Source of the DNA: Nitrospira sp.
Lineage (GTDB): Bacteria; Nitrospirota; Nitrospiria; Nitrospirales; Nitrospiraceae
NCBI GenBank assembly: GCA_005239465.1
Contig: SPAW01000033.1
Span: 1-64,000, forward strand
Direction of reading: 5' to 3'
DNA length: 64,000 nt
Part shown: one piece after another, positions 1-8,626 of the stretch
Numbering within the stretch: the stretch's first letter is position 1
How the letters are laid out: each line of letters starts with the position of its first letter
Made by a program: the position numbers and the translations under genes
Notes under the pieces: model-generated
What the model saw: the letters and a program-made list of their open reading frames with translations, nothing else
The model's database searches: none
Told to the model about the DNA's origin: nothing

Positions 1-656
1 CGTATTCGATTACATCGAGTGCTTCTACAATCCCACGCGACGGCACTCGACGCTCGGCTATCTCAGTCCGATGGAGTTCGAAATGCAGGCAGAATTAGCG
101 TAGGTTGGTGTCAACTAAATCGGCAGCAGCTCAGTTCATCAAACAGTTTTGAAAAACAATCCGAGCGCGCTGCCCTCTGGTTTACAAAGCGAGCGAAAGT
201 ACTTGCACGCATGTTTAGATCGCTTGAACGACTGATGTAAGCTTTGTAGATCAAAAAGAGTTCTTTTTGAACCTCCAAGCTGCTCGCTGGTGCTTCGAAG
301 AAATCGACCACTTGCATCCCTGCTGCACACAGGGCTTTTGCCCCTAGAGAAGAGGAACGTTAAGGAAAGATGGTCTGGACCTCACCACTGAATCCGAGAC
401 CAGCCAGGTCCCACAGCCGACTGGCCAACTAGTTCTCAACGCGCCGACCACCTCGCCTTCTCGACTCGCTTCAGCTACACTCACTTCGCTCTCAAGTCCC
501 TAGCACCACTTAGTTGAGAACTTCGATCCCGAACAACGCGTCACCGCCGACGCGATTGCCATCGCCATCATGGAGACGAGCGCGAAAGCGCTGGAGCGGA
601 CCGGGGTGCTACCAAAGGGGAAGCCCCCAAGATCGGGCTCACAAGAGGAGGACCGT
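1..656. other. Region without a recognised gene
   Basis: No frame gives a product I recognise. A 10-base inverted repeat (AGTTCTCAAC near 430, GTTGAGAACT near 514) lies in it. The frame upstream of the histidine kinase start stays open from about 515 but resembles no family I know. It could hold remnants of an older gene. Confidence 0.4.
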
Positions 657-2321
657 ATGCCTTCATTTCGATTAGGGACCTATTGGGCAGGGATCGCACT
701 GCTTGCCCTCGTCTATCTCATCGCGGGCAAACTCGGATTGCAGCTGGCGTTCGTGCATCCGAACGCGACGGCTGTCTGGCCGCCCACGGGGATCGCGTTG
801 GCGGCGCTGCTCGTGTGGGGGTATCGGGTCTGGCCTGGCATCTTCCTGGGCGCCTATGTGGTCAACGTCGCCACGGCGGGATCGGTCGCGACCTCAATTG
901 GGATCGCCGTGGGCAACACCCTCGAAGGGCTCGTGGGCGCCTACCTGATCAACAGATTTGCCAACGGCCCTCATGTGTTTGATCGGCCCCCCGATGTGTT
1001 CAAGTTCGCGGCGCTGGCAGGGTTGGGCAGCACGATGGTGAGCGCCACGATCGGCGTGACCAGTCTCGCGGTGGGGGGGTACGCCGACTGGGCGACCTTC
1101 GGCTCAATCTGGCTGACCTGGTGGCTCGGTGACGCGGCAGGTGCCCTCATTGTGGCCCCCGTGCTAATGCTGTGGAGCACCTCCTTCCGAGTGCACTGGC
1201 GCTGGGACCAGGCGATGGAGGCCGCGCTCGTCGGCCTGTTGATTGTGCTGGCGGGCTCGTCTGTCTTCGGGGGGTTGGTGTTTAGCCACTTTCAGCCTTA
1301 CCCGCTCGAATTTCTGTGTGCCCCGCTGTTGGTGTGGACGGCCTTCCGCTTCACGCAACGTGAGGCCGCCACCGCGACGCTCCTGATTTCGGGGTTTGCC
1401 ATCGTGGGCACCCTGCGTGGGTACGGCCCCTTTGCGAGGGGGACATCGCACGAATCCCTCCTCTTGCTGCAAACGTTCATGGGGATCATGGCCATGATTG
1501 CCCTGTCCGTGGTCGCAGCGGTGTCCGAACGGCGCCAGTCGGGGGATGTGTCCGGAGAGGAACTGCGTCAGATCCAAAAGATGGCGACGCTGGGGCAGTT
1601 GGCCGGAGGGATCGTCCACGACTTTAAGAGCATCCTCTTCGTTATCCGGCTGTACAGTGAGATGTTGACGGGCAAGGGATCTCTCGGGAGAGACGACCGC
1701 AAAGCCATCGAGGAGATCGCGAAAGCGACAAGGCGTGCGAGCTCCCTGACGACCCAGCTCCTGGCGTTCAGTCGTCGGCAAGCTATGCAGCCGATTCTGC
1801 TGAACCTCAATGAGGTGGTCTCCACCATGGAGTCCATGCTCCATCGGCTGATCGGGGCGGACATCGTTCTCACCACCGTGCTGGCCCCGTCACTGGGACA
1901 GGTAAAAGTCGATCCCATCCAGCTGGAGCAGGTGCTCCTAAACCTGGTCGTCAACGCCCGGGACGCTATGCCGCAGGGTGGGCAGCTGACCATCGAAACC
2001 GCGAACGTCGAGCTGGACGGGTCCTATGTGCGCCAGCACGCGGGGGCTCGCACGGGCTCGCACGTCATGCTGGCCGTGCGTGACACCGGGCTCGGCATGG
2101 ATGCCGCCACCCAGGCCCGCATGTTTGAACCCTTTTTCACCACCAAGGGAGAGGGCAATGGCACGGGGCTTGGGCTGTCGATCATCTATGGGATCATCAA
2201 GCAGAGCGGGGGCTACATCACCGTGGACAGTGAGCTCGGCCACGGCACGACGTTCACGGTGTACCTGCCACGGATCGGCGGCCCCGTCGACAGCACGAGT
2301 CACCCTCCTGCGTCAGCCTAG
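657..2321 (+). CDS. MASE1-domain membrane sensor histidine kinase
   Basis: Predicted inner-membrane sensor kinase of 554 residues. The first ~290 residues are a multi-pass hydrophobic sensor of the MASE1 type (the HPNATAVWPPTGIALA stretch is typical). A dimerisation domain follows with His321 in GGIVHDFKSIL, then an ATPase domain with an N box (LVNARDAM), a G box (DTGLGMD) and FEPFFTTK...GTGLGLS. The ATG at 657 is chosen because AGGAGG lies just upstream; an ATG at 570 lacks this. Most kinases of this class read HDFNNLL; here it is HDFKSIL. There is no receiver domain and no adjacent response regulator, so its partner is unknown. The ligand cannot be read from the sequence. Confidence 0.85.
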   Translation: MPSFRLGTYWAGIALLALVYLIAGKLGLQLAFVHPNATAVWPPTGIALAALLVWGYRVWPGIFLGAYVVNVATAGSVATSIGIAVGNTLEGLVGAYLINRFANGPHVFDRPPDVFKFAALAGLGSTMVSATIGVTSLAVGGYADWATFGSIWLTWWLGDAAGALIVAPVLMLWSTSFRVHWRWDQAMEAALVGLLIVLAGSSVFGGLVFSHFQPYPLEFLCAPLLVWTAFRFTQREAATATLLISGFAIVGTLRGYGPFARGTSHESLLLLQTFMGIMAMIALSVVAAVSERRQSGDVSGEELRQIQKMATLGQLAGGIVHDFKSILFVIRLYSEMLTGKGSLGRDDRKAIEEIAKATRRASSLTTQLLAFSRRQAMQPILLNLNEVVSTMESMLHRLIGADIVLTTVLAPSLGQVKVDPIQLEQVLLNLVVNARDAMPQGGQLTIETANVELDGSYVRQHAGARTGSHVMLAVRDTGLGMDAATQARMFEPFFTTKGEGNGTGLGLSIIYGIIKQSGGYITVDSELGHGTTFTVYLPRIGGPVDSTSHPPASA

Positions 2322-3049
2322 ATGCCTTGAAGGCACCTAGAGCCGTTGCTAAAAGTTATGACGTACCCTTAAGCAGTGGCTCAGCTTTGCCCAAGGCGGT
2401 AGCAGGCTCAGTGTGCTCATTTTGTGCTCAACGCCACTACACTCCACAGCATCCCAGCCAACGCCAGCCAAAGTTCGGATTTCGCGCAAACCTTGGCTGG
2501 AGTGGGCCTGGGTGAGTCTGAGGTGGCTGCAGTAAGGTCGTGAGAACGGATTCCTAAACCGCGGGTCCTTTTAAAACTCTCAAGGTCTAATAGCTCTGCA
2601 AGTCGTCCAACAAACTTGATTCTCCTTCCAATCTCGCTCGTTGCGCTTCTCAGAAAGGGGCAGCCTGGTTAATCTCGCATTGCGCCTGACCGAACACTAG
2701 TACACAACTGCTCCCTCCGAACTTGCTGAATGTCGCCCCCAAAACGGTGCCCGTGATTGGTTCCACTGCGCACATGGAGCGAGCACCGCCCTTGATTTGA
2801 ACATGTGATCATTCTTGCGTGCGCGCTTCGTGAGCAAGGAACCAACACGGGTGCCGTTACACTTCCCCTTTATGTTAGGACGCCGCGTGTCGGCGTTAAA
2901 GCCGGTGCTTAACTGGGGCCAAGAAGGGGGACGGTTTTTGCCAGACTCAGGTTTAGACACGGAGGTTATGTGTCAGGTTTGTCGTCATTTGGCATGCCAA
3001 GTGACGACTCTGTCGACACAAAGCAGGCAGGGGAAGTAAGCCTAAGCCG
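2322..3049. other. Long intergenic region without a recognised gene
   Basis: About 730 bases between the kinase and a DUF433 gene. Short open frames on both strands show no family resemblance or ribosome binding site. An 8-base inverted repeat (CCAGCCAA at 2464, TTGGCTGG at 2493) is present. I see no transposase, integrase or RNA gene. Confidence 0.4.
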
Positions 3050-3286
3050 CTACCGACTGTCTTCTTGTAAATGTTCGGTGAGCCTACTGGTCTTGGCTTC
3101 TTCAAGGAAGGCGATTACTTCATCGCGAGTGACGGTCGGGAAGCCTTGAAGGAAGTCGTCGATCGTTTCGCCCCCCTCCAAGTATTCAATCAAGGTCTGG
3201 ACCGGCACGCGAGTTCCGGCAAAGACGGGCGTGCTGCCGAGTACATCCGGCGAAGACGTGATAAGGGGTGCTTTTGCGGTAGCCAC
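3050..3286 (-). CDS. DUF433 family protein
   Basis: Small protein of about 78 residues with the DUF433 core: APLITSSPDVLGSTPVFAGTRVPV, then a helix with YLEGGETIDDFLQGFP and VTRDEVIAFLEEA. The family is a winged-helix-like fold often found as the antitoxin-like partner of a PIN-type (DUF5615) toxin. No partner gene lies downstream, so it is solitary here. The GTG at 3286 is preferred because family members start shortly before the ITSSPDVLGG-like motif; a longer frame opens at 3361 and would overlap cstA. Confidence 0.7.
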   Translation of the reverse strand: MATAKAPLITSSPDVLGSTPVFAGTRVPVQTLIEYLEGGETIDDFLQGFPTVTRDEVIAFLEEAKTSRLTEHLQEDSR

Positions 3287-3343
3287 GGTACACAAGGATA
3301 ACGAGACCAGGGTTGATTTACAAGCGCCTGGCGGGTTGTTAGG

Positions 3344-5362
3344 ATGCCCCGCGTGCGACACGTACTACCTCTTATATGGGGCTTGGTTGCCATTCTAGGG
3401 GCTATCGCCCTCGCGTTTGTGACTGGCCTCATTCATCCCTACGAAAAAGTGAATGGTCTCTGGTTGGTCGTCGCGGCGGCTTGCATCTATGTGCTGGCCT
3501 ATCGGTTTTATGGCCGCTGGCTTGCGAAGCAAGTCGTCGAACTGAATAACCAGCGCGTGACGCCGGCGGTGCGGTTGAACGACGGCGTGAATTTTCATCC
3601 CACCAATAAGGTCGTGCTCTTCGGCCATCATTTTGCCGCCATCGCCGGCGCGGGACCGCTGCTTGGGCCGGTGTTGGCCGCGCAGTTTGGATTCTTGCCT
3701 GGCTTTCTTTGGCTGGTGATCGGCGCGGTGCTGGCTGGGGCGGTGCAGGATTTCATCATCCTGGTTGCGTCGATGCGGCGGAATGGGCGCTCGTTGCCAG
3801 AGATCGCGCACGACGAACTGGGTTTCGTGACCGGCACGGCCACGGCGGTGGCGGTGCTCTTTATCGTGGTGGTGGCGCTCGCGGGGCTGGGCTTTGCGGT
3901 GGTGAATGCGCTCTACCAGAATGCCTGGGGCACGTTCACGATTGCGATGACGATTCCGATCGGCTTCATCATGGGCTTCTATCTCCAGAAGTTTCGACCT
4001 GGCGCGGTGGCGGAAGTGTCGGTGCTTGGGGTTATCCTGCTGATTGCGGCGGTGCTCTTCGGTCGTGTCGTGGCGCAGTCATCCTATGCCTGGCTCTTTG
4101 AGTTCGACCAGCCGACATTAGTCTGGCTGTTGGCCGGCTATGGTTTCCTGGCTTCGGTGCTGCCGGGCTGGATGCTGCTGGTGCCGCGCGGCTATCTCTC
4201 GACCTTTATGAAACTCGGCGTGGTGTTTCTGCTCGGCTTCGGTGTGATCCTCATGGCGCCGACGATTGAGATGCCGCGCGTCACTATTTTCGCAAGTGGA
4301 GGCGGGCCGATTATCCCCGGCACGCTCTTTCCGTTTCTCTTCATTACAATTGCCTGCGGGGCGGTGTCCGGATTTCATTCGCTGGTGTCCTCCGGCACGA
4401 CGCCGAAGATGATCGAGCAGGAATCGCAGGCGGTGGTGGGCTATGCGGCGATGTTGCTGGAAAGTTTCGTCGGCGTGATGGCGTTGATCGCGGCGTCGGT
4501 GCTGATTCCAGGCGATTATCTGGCGATCAATACGAATCTCTCGGCGGACGCGCTCGCGGCGATGGGTTTTGCGCCGTCCCGGATTGCGGAGCTGTCCCGA
4601 CTGGTGGAAGTGGATGTGGAGGGACGCCCCGGGGGCGCTGTGTCCTTGGCCGTCGGCATGGCCTCGATCTTTGCGGCGCTGCCGGGCATGGCGGGGCTGA
4701 TGGCCTATTGGTACCAATTCGCGCTGGTGTTCGAGGCGCTGTTTATCTTGACGACGATCGATACGGGGACGCGCGTGGCACGCTATCTCATTCAAGAAAT
4801 GGCGGGGCGGGTGTACGAGCCGTTCCGCCGGATGAACTGGTGGCCCGGGGTGCTGCTGAGCAGCGGCTTGGTGGTCGGAGCCTGGGGTTACTTGATCGGG
4901 ACGGGGAGCATTTCGACGATCTGGCCGATGTTCGGCGCGGCGAATCAGTTGCTGGGGATGCTCGCACTCTGCATCGGGACGACGGTGCTGATCAAGATGT
5001 GGAAGTCGCCCTATCTTTGGGTGACGGCGGTGCCGATGCTCTTCGTGGGCGCGATCACGCTGGTGGGCTCGTACGAAATGTTCGGCATGTTCCTGACGAA
5101 GGCGTCGACACTGGCGGCGGGGCAGGCTTTTGCTCTGTATCTCGATGCGGTGCTGGTGGCGGTGGTGGCGCTTCTCGGATTGATCGTCTTGAGCGACAGT
5201 ATCAAGCAGTGGTACGGATATGTGGTCTTGAAGCGGCCGTTTACGAGCAGTGAAGTGGTGGTGCCGGCTGGCGGAGGCACGGCGGGGCGGATGCAGACGG
5301 CGGTGACATATGATGAACCAAAGAAGGCGTTCAGACTGCCGCATGGTGGCGGCTGTTGCTAA
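3344..5362 (+). CDS. cstA: Carbon starvation protein CstA family transporter
   Basis: Integral membrane protein of 672 residues with many hydrophobic segments. It matches CstA, whose members import peptides or pyruvate. Recognisable parts are the N-terminal helix pair, NDGVNFHPTNKVVLFGHHFAAIAGAGPL, the VQDFIILVASMRRNGRS segment, SSGTTPKMI in the middle, and TGTRVARYLIQE followed by FGAANQLLGMLAL. The C-terminus ends in HGGGCC. It is divergent from the DUF433 gene; the two starts lie about 60 bases apart. The substrate here is inferred only from the family; in a chemolithoautotroph it may salvage peptides or pyruvate. Confidence 0.92.
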   Translation: MPRVRHVLPLIWGLVAILGAIALAFVTGLIHPYEKVNGLWLVVAAACIYVLAYRFYGRWLAKQVVELNNQRVTPAVRLNDGVNFHPTNKVVLFGHHFAAIAGAGPLLGPVLAAQFGFLPGFLWLVIGAVLAGAVQDFIILVASMRRNGRSLPEIAHDELGFVTGTATAVAVLFIVVVALAGLGFAVVNALYQNAWGTFTIAMTIPIGFIMGFYLQKFRPGAVAEVSVLGVILLIAAVLFGRVVAQSSYAWLFEFDQPTLVWLLAGYGFLASVLPGWMLLVPRGYLSTFMKLGVVFLLGFGVILMAPTIEMPRVTIFASGGGPIIPGTLFPFLFITIACGAVSGFHSLVSSGTTPKMIEQESQAVVGYAAMLLESFVGVMALIAASVLIPGDYLAINTNLSADALAAMGFAPSRIAELSRLVEVDVEGRPGGAVSLAVGMASIFAALPGMAGLMAYWYQFALVFEALFILTTIDTGTRVARYLIQEMAGRVYEPFRRMNWWPGVLLSSGLVVGAWGYLIGTGSISTIWPMFGAANQLLGMLALCIGTTVLIKMWKSPYLWVTAVPMLFVGAITLVGSYEMFGMFLTKASTLAAGQAFALYLDAVLVAVVALLGLIVLSDSIKQWYGYVVLKRPFTSSEVVVPAGGGTAGRMQTAVTYDEPKKAFRLPHGGGCC

Positions 5363-5399
5363 GGAGTGAGGGAGCGGCTGGGTGATCTCTTTGCTCGTG

Positions 5400-5417
5400 C
5401 CCCGCGCACGCGCGGGG
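5400..5417. repeat. Perfect GC-rich palindrome behind cstA
   Basis: CCCCGCGC-AC-GCGCGGGG, an 18-base perfect palindrome about 38 bases after the cstA stop. It could fold in the 3' end of the transcript, but no T run follows, so it is not a typical intrinsic terminator. Confidence 0.5.
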
Positions 5418-5567
5418 AGAGGGCAGCCTGGTCGTCCTCTTGCTCGCCGAACGCGCACATCTGCTTATGATATGACACTGGTTGTGAACGATGTGCTCGT
5501 TCGATGCGCGCATTCGAGGATCAACCAGGCCGCCCTTTGACAGGTAAAGTGGAAGAAGGAGGCGATC

Positions 5568-6065
5568 GTGGCTGATCAATATTCATTCGATGTGGTGTCG
5601 GAAGTGAACATGCAGGAAATGCGGAACGTGGTCGATCAGGCGACGAAGGAAATTAAGCAGCGCTTCGACTTCAAGGACTCGAAGACGGAAATCACGCTGA
5701 AGGAAAAAGAGAAGGAGTTGGTGATTGTCTCGGATGATGAGTACAAGTTAAATGCGGTGATCGACATCATCAAGACCAAGTGCGTGAAACGCGGCGTGTC
5801 GCTGAAGGCCTTCACCTATGGGACCATCGAACCGGCTTTGAGCGGGACGGTGCGGCAGATCGCCAAGATTCAAAGTGGCATTGCGTCCGAGAAAGCCAAA
5901 GAGATTACGAAAGCGGTGAAGGAGTCCAAGCTCAAGGTACAGGCGCAGATTCAAGGCGAGCAGGTGCGTATTCTGAGCAAGAGTAAAGACGAGCTGCAGG
6001 CGACGATGTCGTTTCTGAAGAGTAAGGATTTCGGAATTGATCTCCAGTTCACAAACTACCGGTAG
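5568..6065 (+). CDS. yajQ: YajQ family cyclic-di-GMP-binding protein
   Basis: 165 residues, the usual length for YajQ. It starts ADQYSFDVVSEVNMQEMRNVVDQA and ends KSKDFGIDLQFTNYR, both family hallmarks. It consists of two ferredoxin-like halves and is cytoplasmic. Some family members bind cyclic di-GMP and act with transcription factors; others are described only as nucleotide binding. The GTG start has a strong AAGGAGG site 6-12 bases upstream. The stop codon is followed within three bases by one of the palindromic elements of this window. Confidence 0.93.
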   Translation: MADQYSFDVVSEVNMQEMRNVVDQATKEIKQRFDFKDSKTEITLKEKEKELVIVSDDEYKLNAVIDIIKTKCVKRGVSLKAFTYGTIEPALSGTVRQIAKIQSGIASEKAKEITKAVKESKLKVQAQIQGEQVRILSKSKDELQATMSFLKSKDFGIDLQFTNYR

Positions 6066-6067
6066 AA

Positions 6068-6193
6068 CAGGATGCTGAAACAGGCCCCCAACTGCGTTCT
6101 CAGTTGATCGAGCACCTCAACGTGCATGCGTCAGCACACCTCGGCGCTCGATTCGCCCTGCGGCCTTGTTGGATGACCTGTTTGAGCATCCTG
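6068..6193 (+). repeat. Palindromic 3' element, copy A
   Basis: Starts CAGGATGCTGAAACAGG and ends CCTGTTTGAGCATCCTG; the arms are complementary over 17 bases with one mismatch. An inner pair CCCAAC / GTTGG is also present, as is the shared internal word CGTTCTC and a CTGCGGCC block. It begins directly after the yajQ stop and ends 23 bases before the lipoprotein start. Copies B, C and D share the layout. Confidence 0.8.
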
Positions 6194-6216
6194 GGAGATT
6201 TCGCAATGGACAGTAC

Positions 6217-7236
6217 ATGACGCACGCTCTCGCTCTTCTCCTTCTATTCAGTGTGACTCTCCTTGGCTGCAACCGCAGCGACCCCATCGTTGTGCTTCAA
6301 CTGCATCCGAATAACCCGGACATTATCTACGTCGCCACGAACGACTACATATATAAGACGCGCGACGGCGGGCAGACCTGGACAAATCTCTCCAAGGGGA
6401 TGAGCCATTCGCGCGTGATTGCGATGGCGATCGATCCGGCCTATCCCGCAACGGTCTACGCGGGAACGAAAGGCGACGCGGTCTATAAGAGCCATGACGG
6501 CGGGCAGCGCTGGGCGTCGATGGGCTCGGGGCTGGATGATGTGACGATTACCTCGGTGGTGAATCAGTTCCTGCTCGATCCAGCCGACAGTCGGCACATC
6601 TTTCTCGCCACGACGATGGGCGTGTTTGAAACCAAGAACGGCGGCGAGCATTGGGCCAAGAAGATGGACGGCATGAAAGAAGTGCTAATGGTGGTGACGT
6701 TGGGCATGGACCCGACCCGACCCTCCATTCTCTACGCGGGGACGAGTGGCGGCGTGTACAAGTCGATCGATCAGGCGGGCCATTGGGAAAAGGTGAACAA
6801 CGGGTTGGTGCCGCCGGACATGGTGAAAACGTCGCGGGCATTGAATGTCACGTCGATTCTCGTCGATCCCTACGAGCCCGATACGGTGTATGCCGCGACG
6901 CTGGCCGGGCTCTACAAATCGACGGATGCAGCGAAGTCGTGGAAGAGGATCGGCGAATCGCTCACCGATCAGATGATCATTGCGATGGTGCTCGATCGGA
7001 TGCGCAGAGGCGTCATCTACATTACGGGGCGGGATGGTGTGCATCGGAGTGAAGATGGCGGCGCGACGTGGAAGGTGATCAATAGCGGATTCACGACCAC
7101 CAACATCAGGACGATCGCACAGAGTGCGACGGACCCGAAACTGTTCTATGCCGGCTCGAACGGCAGCGGCTTGTATCGCAGCAAGGACGTGGGGGAGACA
7201 TGGGAGCCGATGCCGCCGCTCCACTCCGGCAACTAG
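6217..7236 (+). CDS. Seven-bladed beta-propeller lipoprotein (Asp-box/YCF48-like repeats)
   Basis: 339 residues. The N-terminus is a lipoprotein signal: MTHALALLLLFSVTLLGC, with the lipobox LLGC giving Cys18. The rest holds seven blades, each with an Asp-box-like S/T-x-D-x-G-x-x-W motif: TRDGGQTW, SHDGGQRW, TKNGGEHW, SIDQAGHW, STDAAKSW, SEDGGATW and SKDVGETW. The blades also repeat a DPxxPxxxYAGT phrase. Related proteins are sialidase-like propellers or photosystem assembly factors; no enzymatic residues are evident, so a binding or scaffold role outside the cell membrane is the cautious reading. The start at 6217 is chosen for the signal peptide; the longer frame from 6166 would run into the palindromic element. 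Confidence 0.8.
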   Translation: MTHALALLLLFSVTLLGCNRSDPIVVLQLHPNNPDIIYVATNDYIYKTRDGGQTWTNLSKGMSHSRVIAMAIDPAYPATVYAGTKGDAVYKSHDGGQRWASMGSGLDDVTITSVVNQFLLDPADSRHIFLATTMGVFETKNGGEHWAKKMDGMKEVLMVVTLGMDPTRPSILYAGTSGGVYKSIDQAGHWEKVNNGLVPPDMVKTSRALNVTSILVDPYEPDTVYAATLAGLYKSTDAAKSWKRIGESLTDQMIIAMVLDRMRRGVIYITGRDGVHRSEDGGATWKVINSGFTTTNIRTIAQSATDPKLFYAGSNGSGLYRSKDVGETWEPMPPLHSGN

Positions 7237-7266
7237 ATTGTGATTTGGTCTGCTGGAAGCAGGATG

Positions 7267-8325
7267 TTAGCGGCTTGTGCCGCGATTCTGCAGACTCGAT
7301 CCGACCGAGGATCCGCCGAGCGATGAGCCGATGGAGGTGTCTCCCAAGCTGGACCCGATCGTCGATTGGCCCAAGCTCGACCCCACAGTCGTATCTGAAA
7401 TGCTTGAGCCGACCGTTGACTGCTGCAAGTTCGATCCCACTGCGGATTGATCCGAATTCAAACGTGACTCGCCGATATCCGCGCCGGCTCGGCCTGTCGC
7501 GCCGATTTCAAAACCGGTCGGGCCTGTCGAGCCAATGTCTCGGCCCGCTTTTGGAGTGACGCCGAGATCCGCGCCGACTGCGCCTTCGGCTCCAATCTGC
7601 GCTCCGGTCCTCGGGGTCTTTCCAATCGCACCGCCCACGCTGGAACTCGCTCCGATGCTCGTCCCGGTTTTGGGACCCGTCGGTAAAGAAGGCGAACGAA
7701 TATCCCTTTCGATGGATTCTTCCACCTCGCGCAATTGCGCCGCTTCTCTCGCCGATTCTTCATAGTCCAGCGCGCCGAGCTTCTCTCGACCTGAGCCTAC
7801 GTACTCGAGTTTCGCGCGCAACGTCTTCAGATCCGCCCGCGCTTTGGCCACGGGGGGGAGCAATTCGCGTAGCGTCCAGCCACGGATTTTCATGTGCTCG
7901 CTGAACAGGCCTGATTGAGCCACTGCGAGCAGGTCGCCGACCTCGTCGCCAAGCTCTTCCACGGTCCGCAGTTGGGCGAGATCCGTCTTGCAGCACTCAA
8001 GAAACTGATCGTACTTCTGAAGAAATCCTATGACCTCGGCTTGAAGATTCTCAATCTTCAATTGGGGAGCGTTCTCCCGGGCGCTGTCGTCGCGACGGGC
8101 CGGTTCTTTTTTCTCCACCAGAGGGATGCATTTACCGGGGTCGCTGGCCGAAGGAGCGCCTTTGGCTGCACCCAATTGCTGGTCTGGAGTGCGGTGTTCA
8201 CAGAATTCAAGGGGAGGAGCGGCCGAACCAATAGCAACAGGAAAGAAAAAGGCCACCAGTAAGGGAATGGTCCAGCATGCCATCGTGCGAGCATCTTGAG
8301 TTGAAGTAACCACGATCTGAACCAT
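7267..8325 (-). CDS. Exported protein with decapeptide and nonapeptide repeats
   Basis: 352 residues, family unknown. The N-terminus has a signal-peptide-like hydrophobic stretch (PLLVAFFFPVAIGSAAP, residues 19-35). Residues ~36-215 are charged and helical, with several Cys (CEHRTP, CCKTD). Residues 219-288 are seven 10-residue repeats of the form x-x-G-x-x-I-G-x-x-x, and residues 293-346 are six 9-residue repeats close to QSTVGSSLG. Such regular spacing of I/V/L between Gly and Ser suggests a beta-solenoid or fibre. The start has AGGAG ten bases upstream. It faces the lipoprotein gene tail to tail, 30 bases apart. Confidence 0.7.
   Translation of the reverse strand: MVQIVVTSTQDARTMACWTIPLLVAFFFPVAIGSAAPPLEFCEHRTPDQQLGAAKGAPSASDPGKCIPLVEKKEPARRDDSARENAPQLKIENLQAEVIGFLQKYDQFLECCKTDLAQLRTVEELGDEVGDLLAVAQSGLFSEHMKIRGWTLRELLPPVAKARADLKTLRAKLEYVGSGREKLGALDYEESAREAAQLREVEESIERDIRSPSLPTGPKTGTSIGASSSVGGAIGKTPRTGAQIGAEGAVGADLGVTPKAGRDIGSTGPTGFEIGATGRAGADIGESRLNSDQSAVGSNLQQSTVGSSISDTTVGSSLGQSTIGSSLGDTSIGSSLGGSSVGSSLQNRGTSR
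7288..7449 (-). repeat. Six tandem nonapeptide-coding repeats
   Basis: Encode QSAVGSNLQ, QSTVGSSIS, DTTVGSSLG, QSTIGSSLG, DTSIGSSLG and GSSVGSSLQ at the C-terminus of the exported protein, followed by NRGTSR. The period is 27 bases. Confidence 0.85.
7462..7671 (-). repeat. Seven tandem decapeptide-coding repeats
   Basis: Encode KTGTSIGASS, SVGGAIGKTP, RTGAQIGAEG, AVGADLGVTP, KAGRDIGSTG, PTGFEIGATG and RAGADIGESR. The period is 30 bases. The fixed positions are Gly3, Ile/Leu6 and Gly7. The spacing changes to nine residues after a four-residue linker (LNSD). Confidence 0.85.
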
Positions 8326-8567
8326 ATTGCATTGTCTCCTTCAATCGGAGGCATGTCAACGAGAGGAAGCAATTGGGCGCCCTATTCATTTCATTCGGCT
8401 GATCGCACGTGAATGCATTCAGCTTGAGAGGCGCCATAGGAATTATTGAGCAAGGGAAGAGTAGTTGAGTGAACTAAAATCAACGCAAAGCCAAACAGCA
8501 GAAGTAGAAGTGGAAACGGCAGAATTTAGACGATCCTGAGGTTATAGCTAAGTCCATGAAATTCCTA

Positions 8568-8595
8568 TTGACAACTAAATTTGCCGGAGTATACT
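8568..8595 (+). promoter_or_regulatory. Sigma70-type promoter of the dcw cluster
   Basis: TTGACA at 8568-8573 and TATACT at 8590-8595, 16 bases apart, about 30 bases before the rsmH start. This is close to the housekeeping consensus. The remaining ~240 bases between 8326 and 8567 show nothing I can name; the mraZ gene often found here is absent. Confidence 0.75.
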
Positions 8596-8626
8596 CCGCT
8601 CCCTATGTGGGTAAAAGTGGTAGTTA

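Noticed and set aside
1164-1844. Open frame of 226 codons on the - strand inside the histidine kinase gene
   Set aside because: Product is compositionally biased and unlike any family; the + strand kinase motifs explain the sequence.
4118-5458. Long open frame of 446 codons on the - strand inside cstA
   Set aside because: It is the complement of a GC-rich membrane protein gene, its product is Arg/His-rich without family resemblance, and the + strand frame is clearly CstA.
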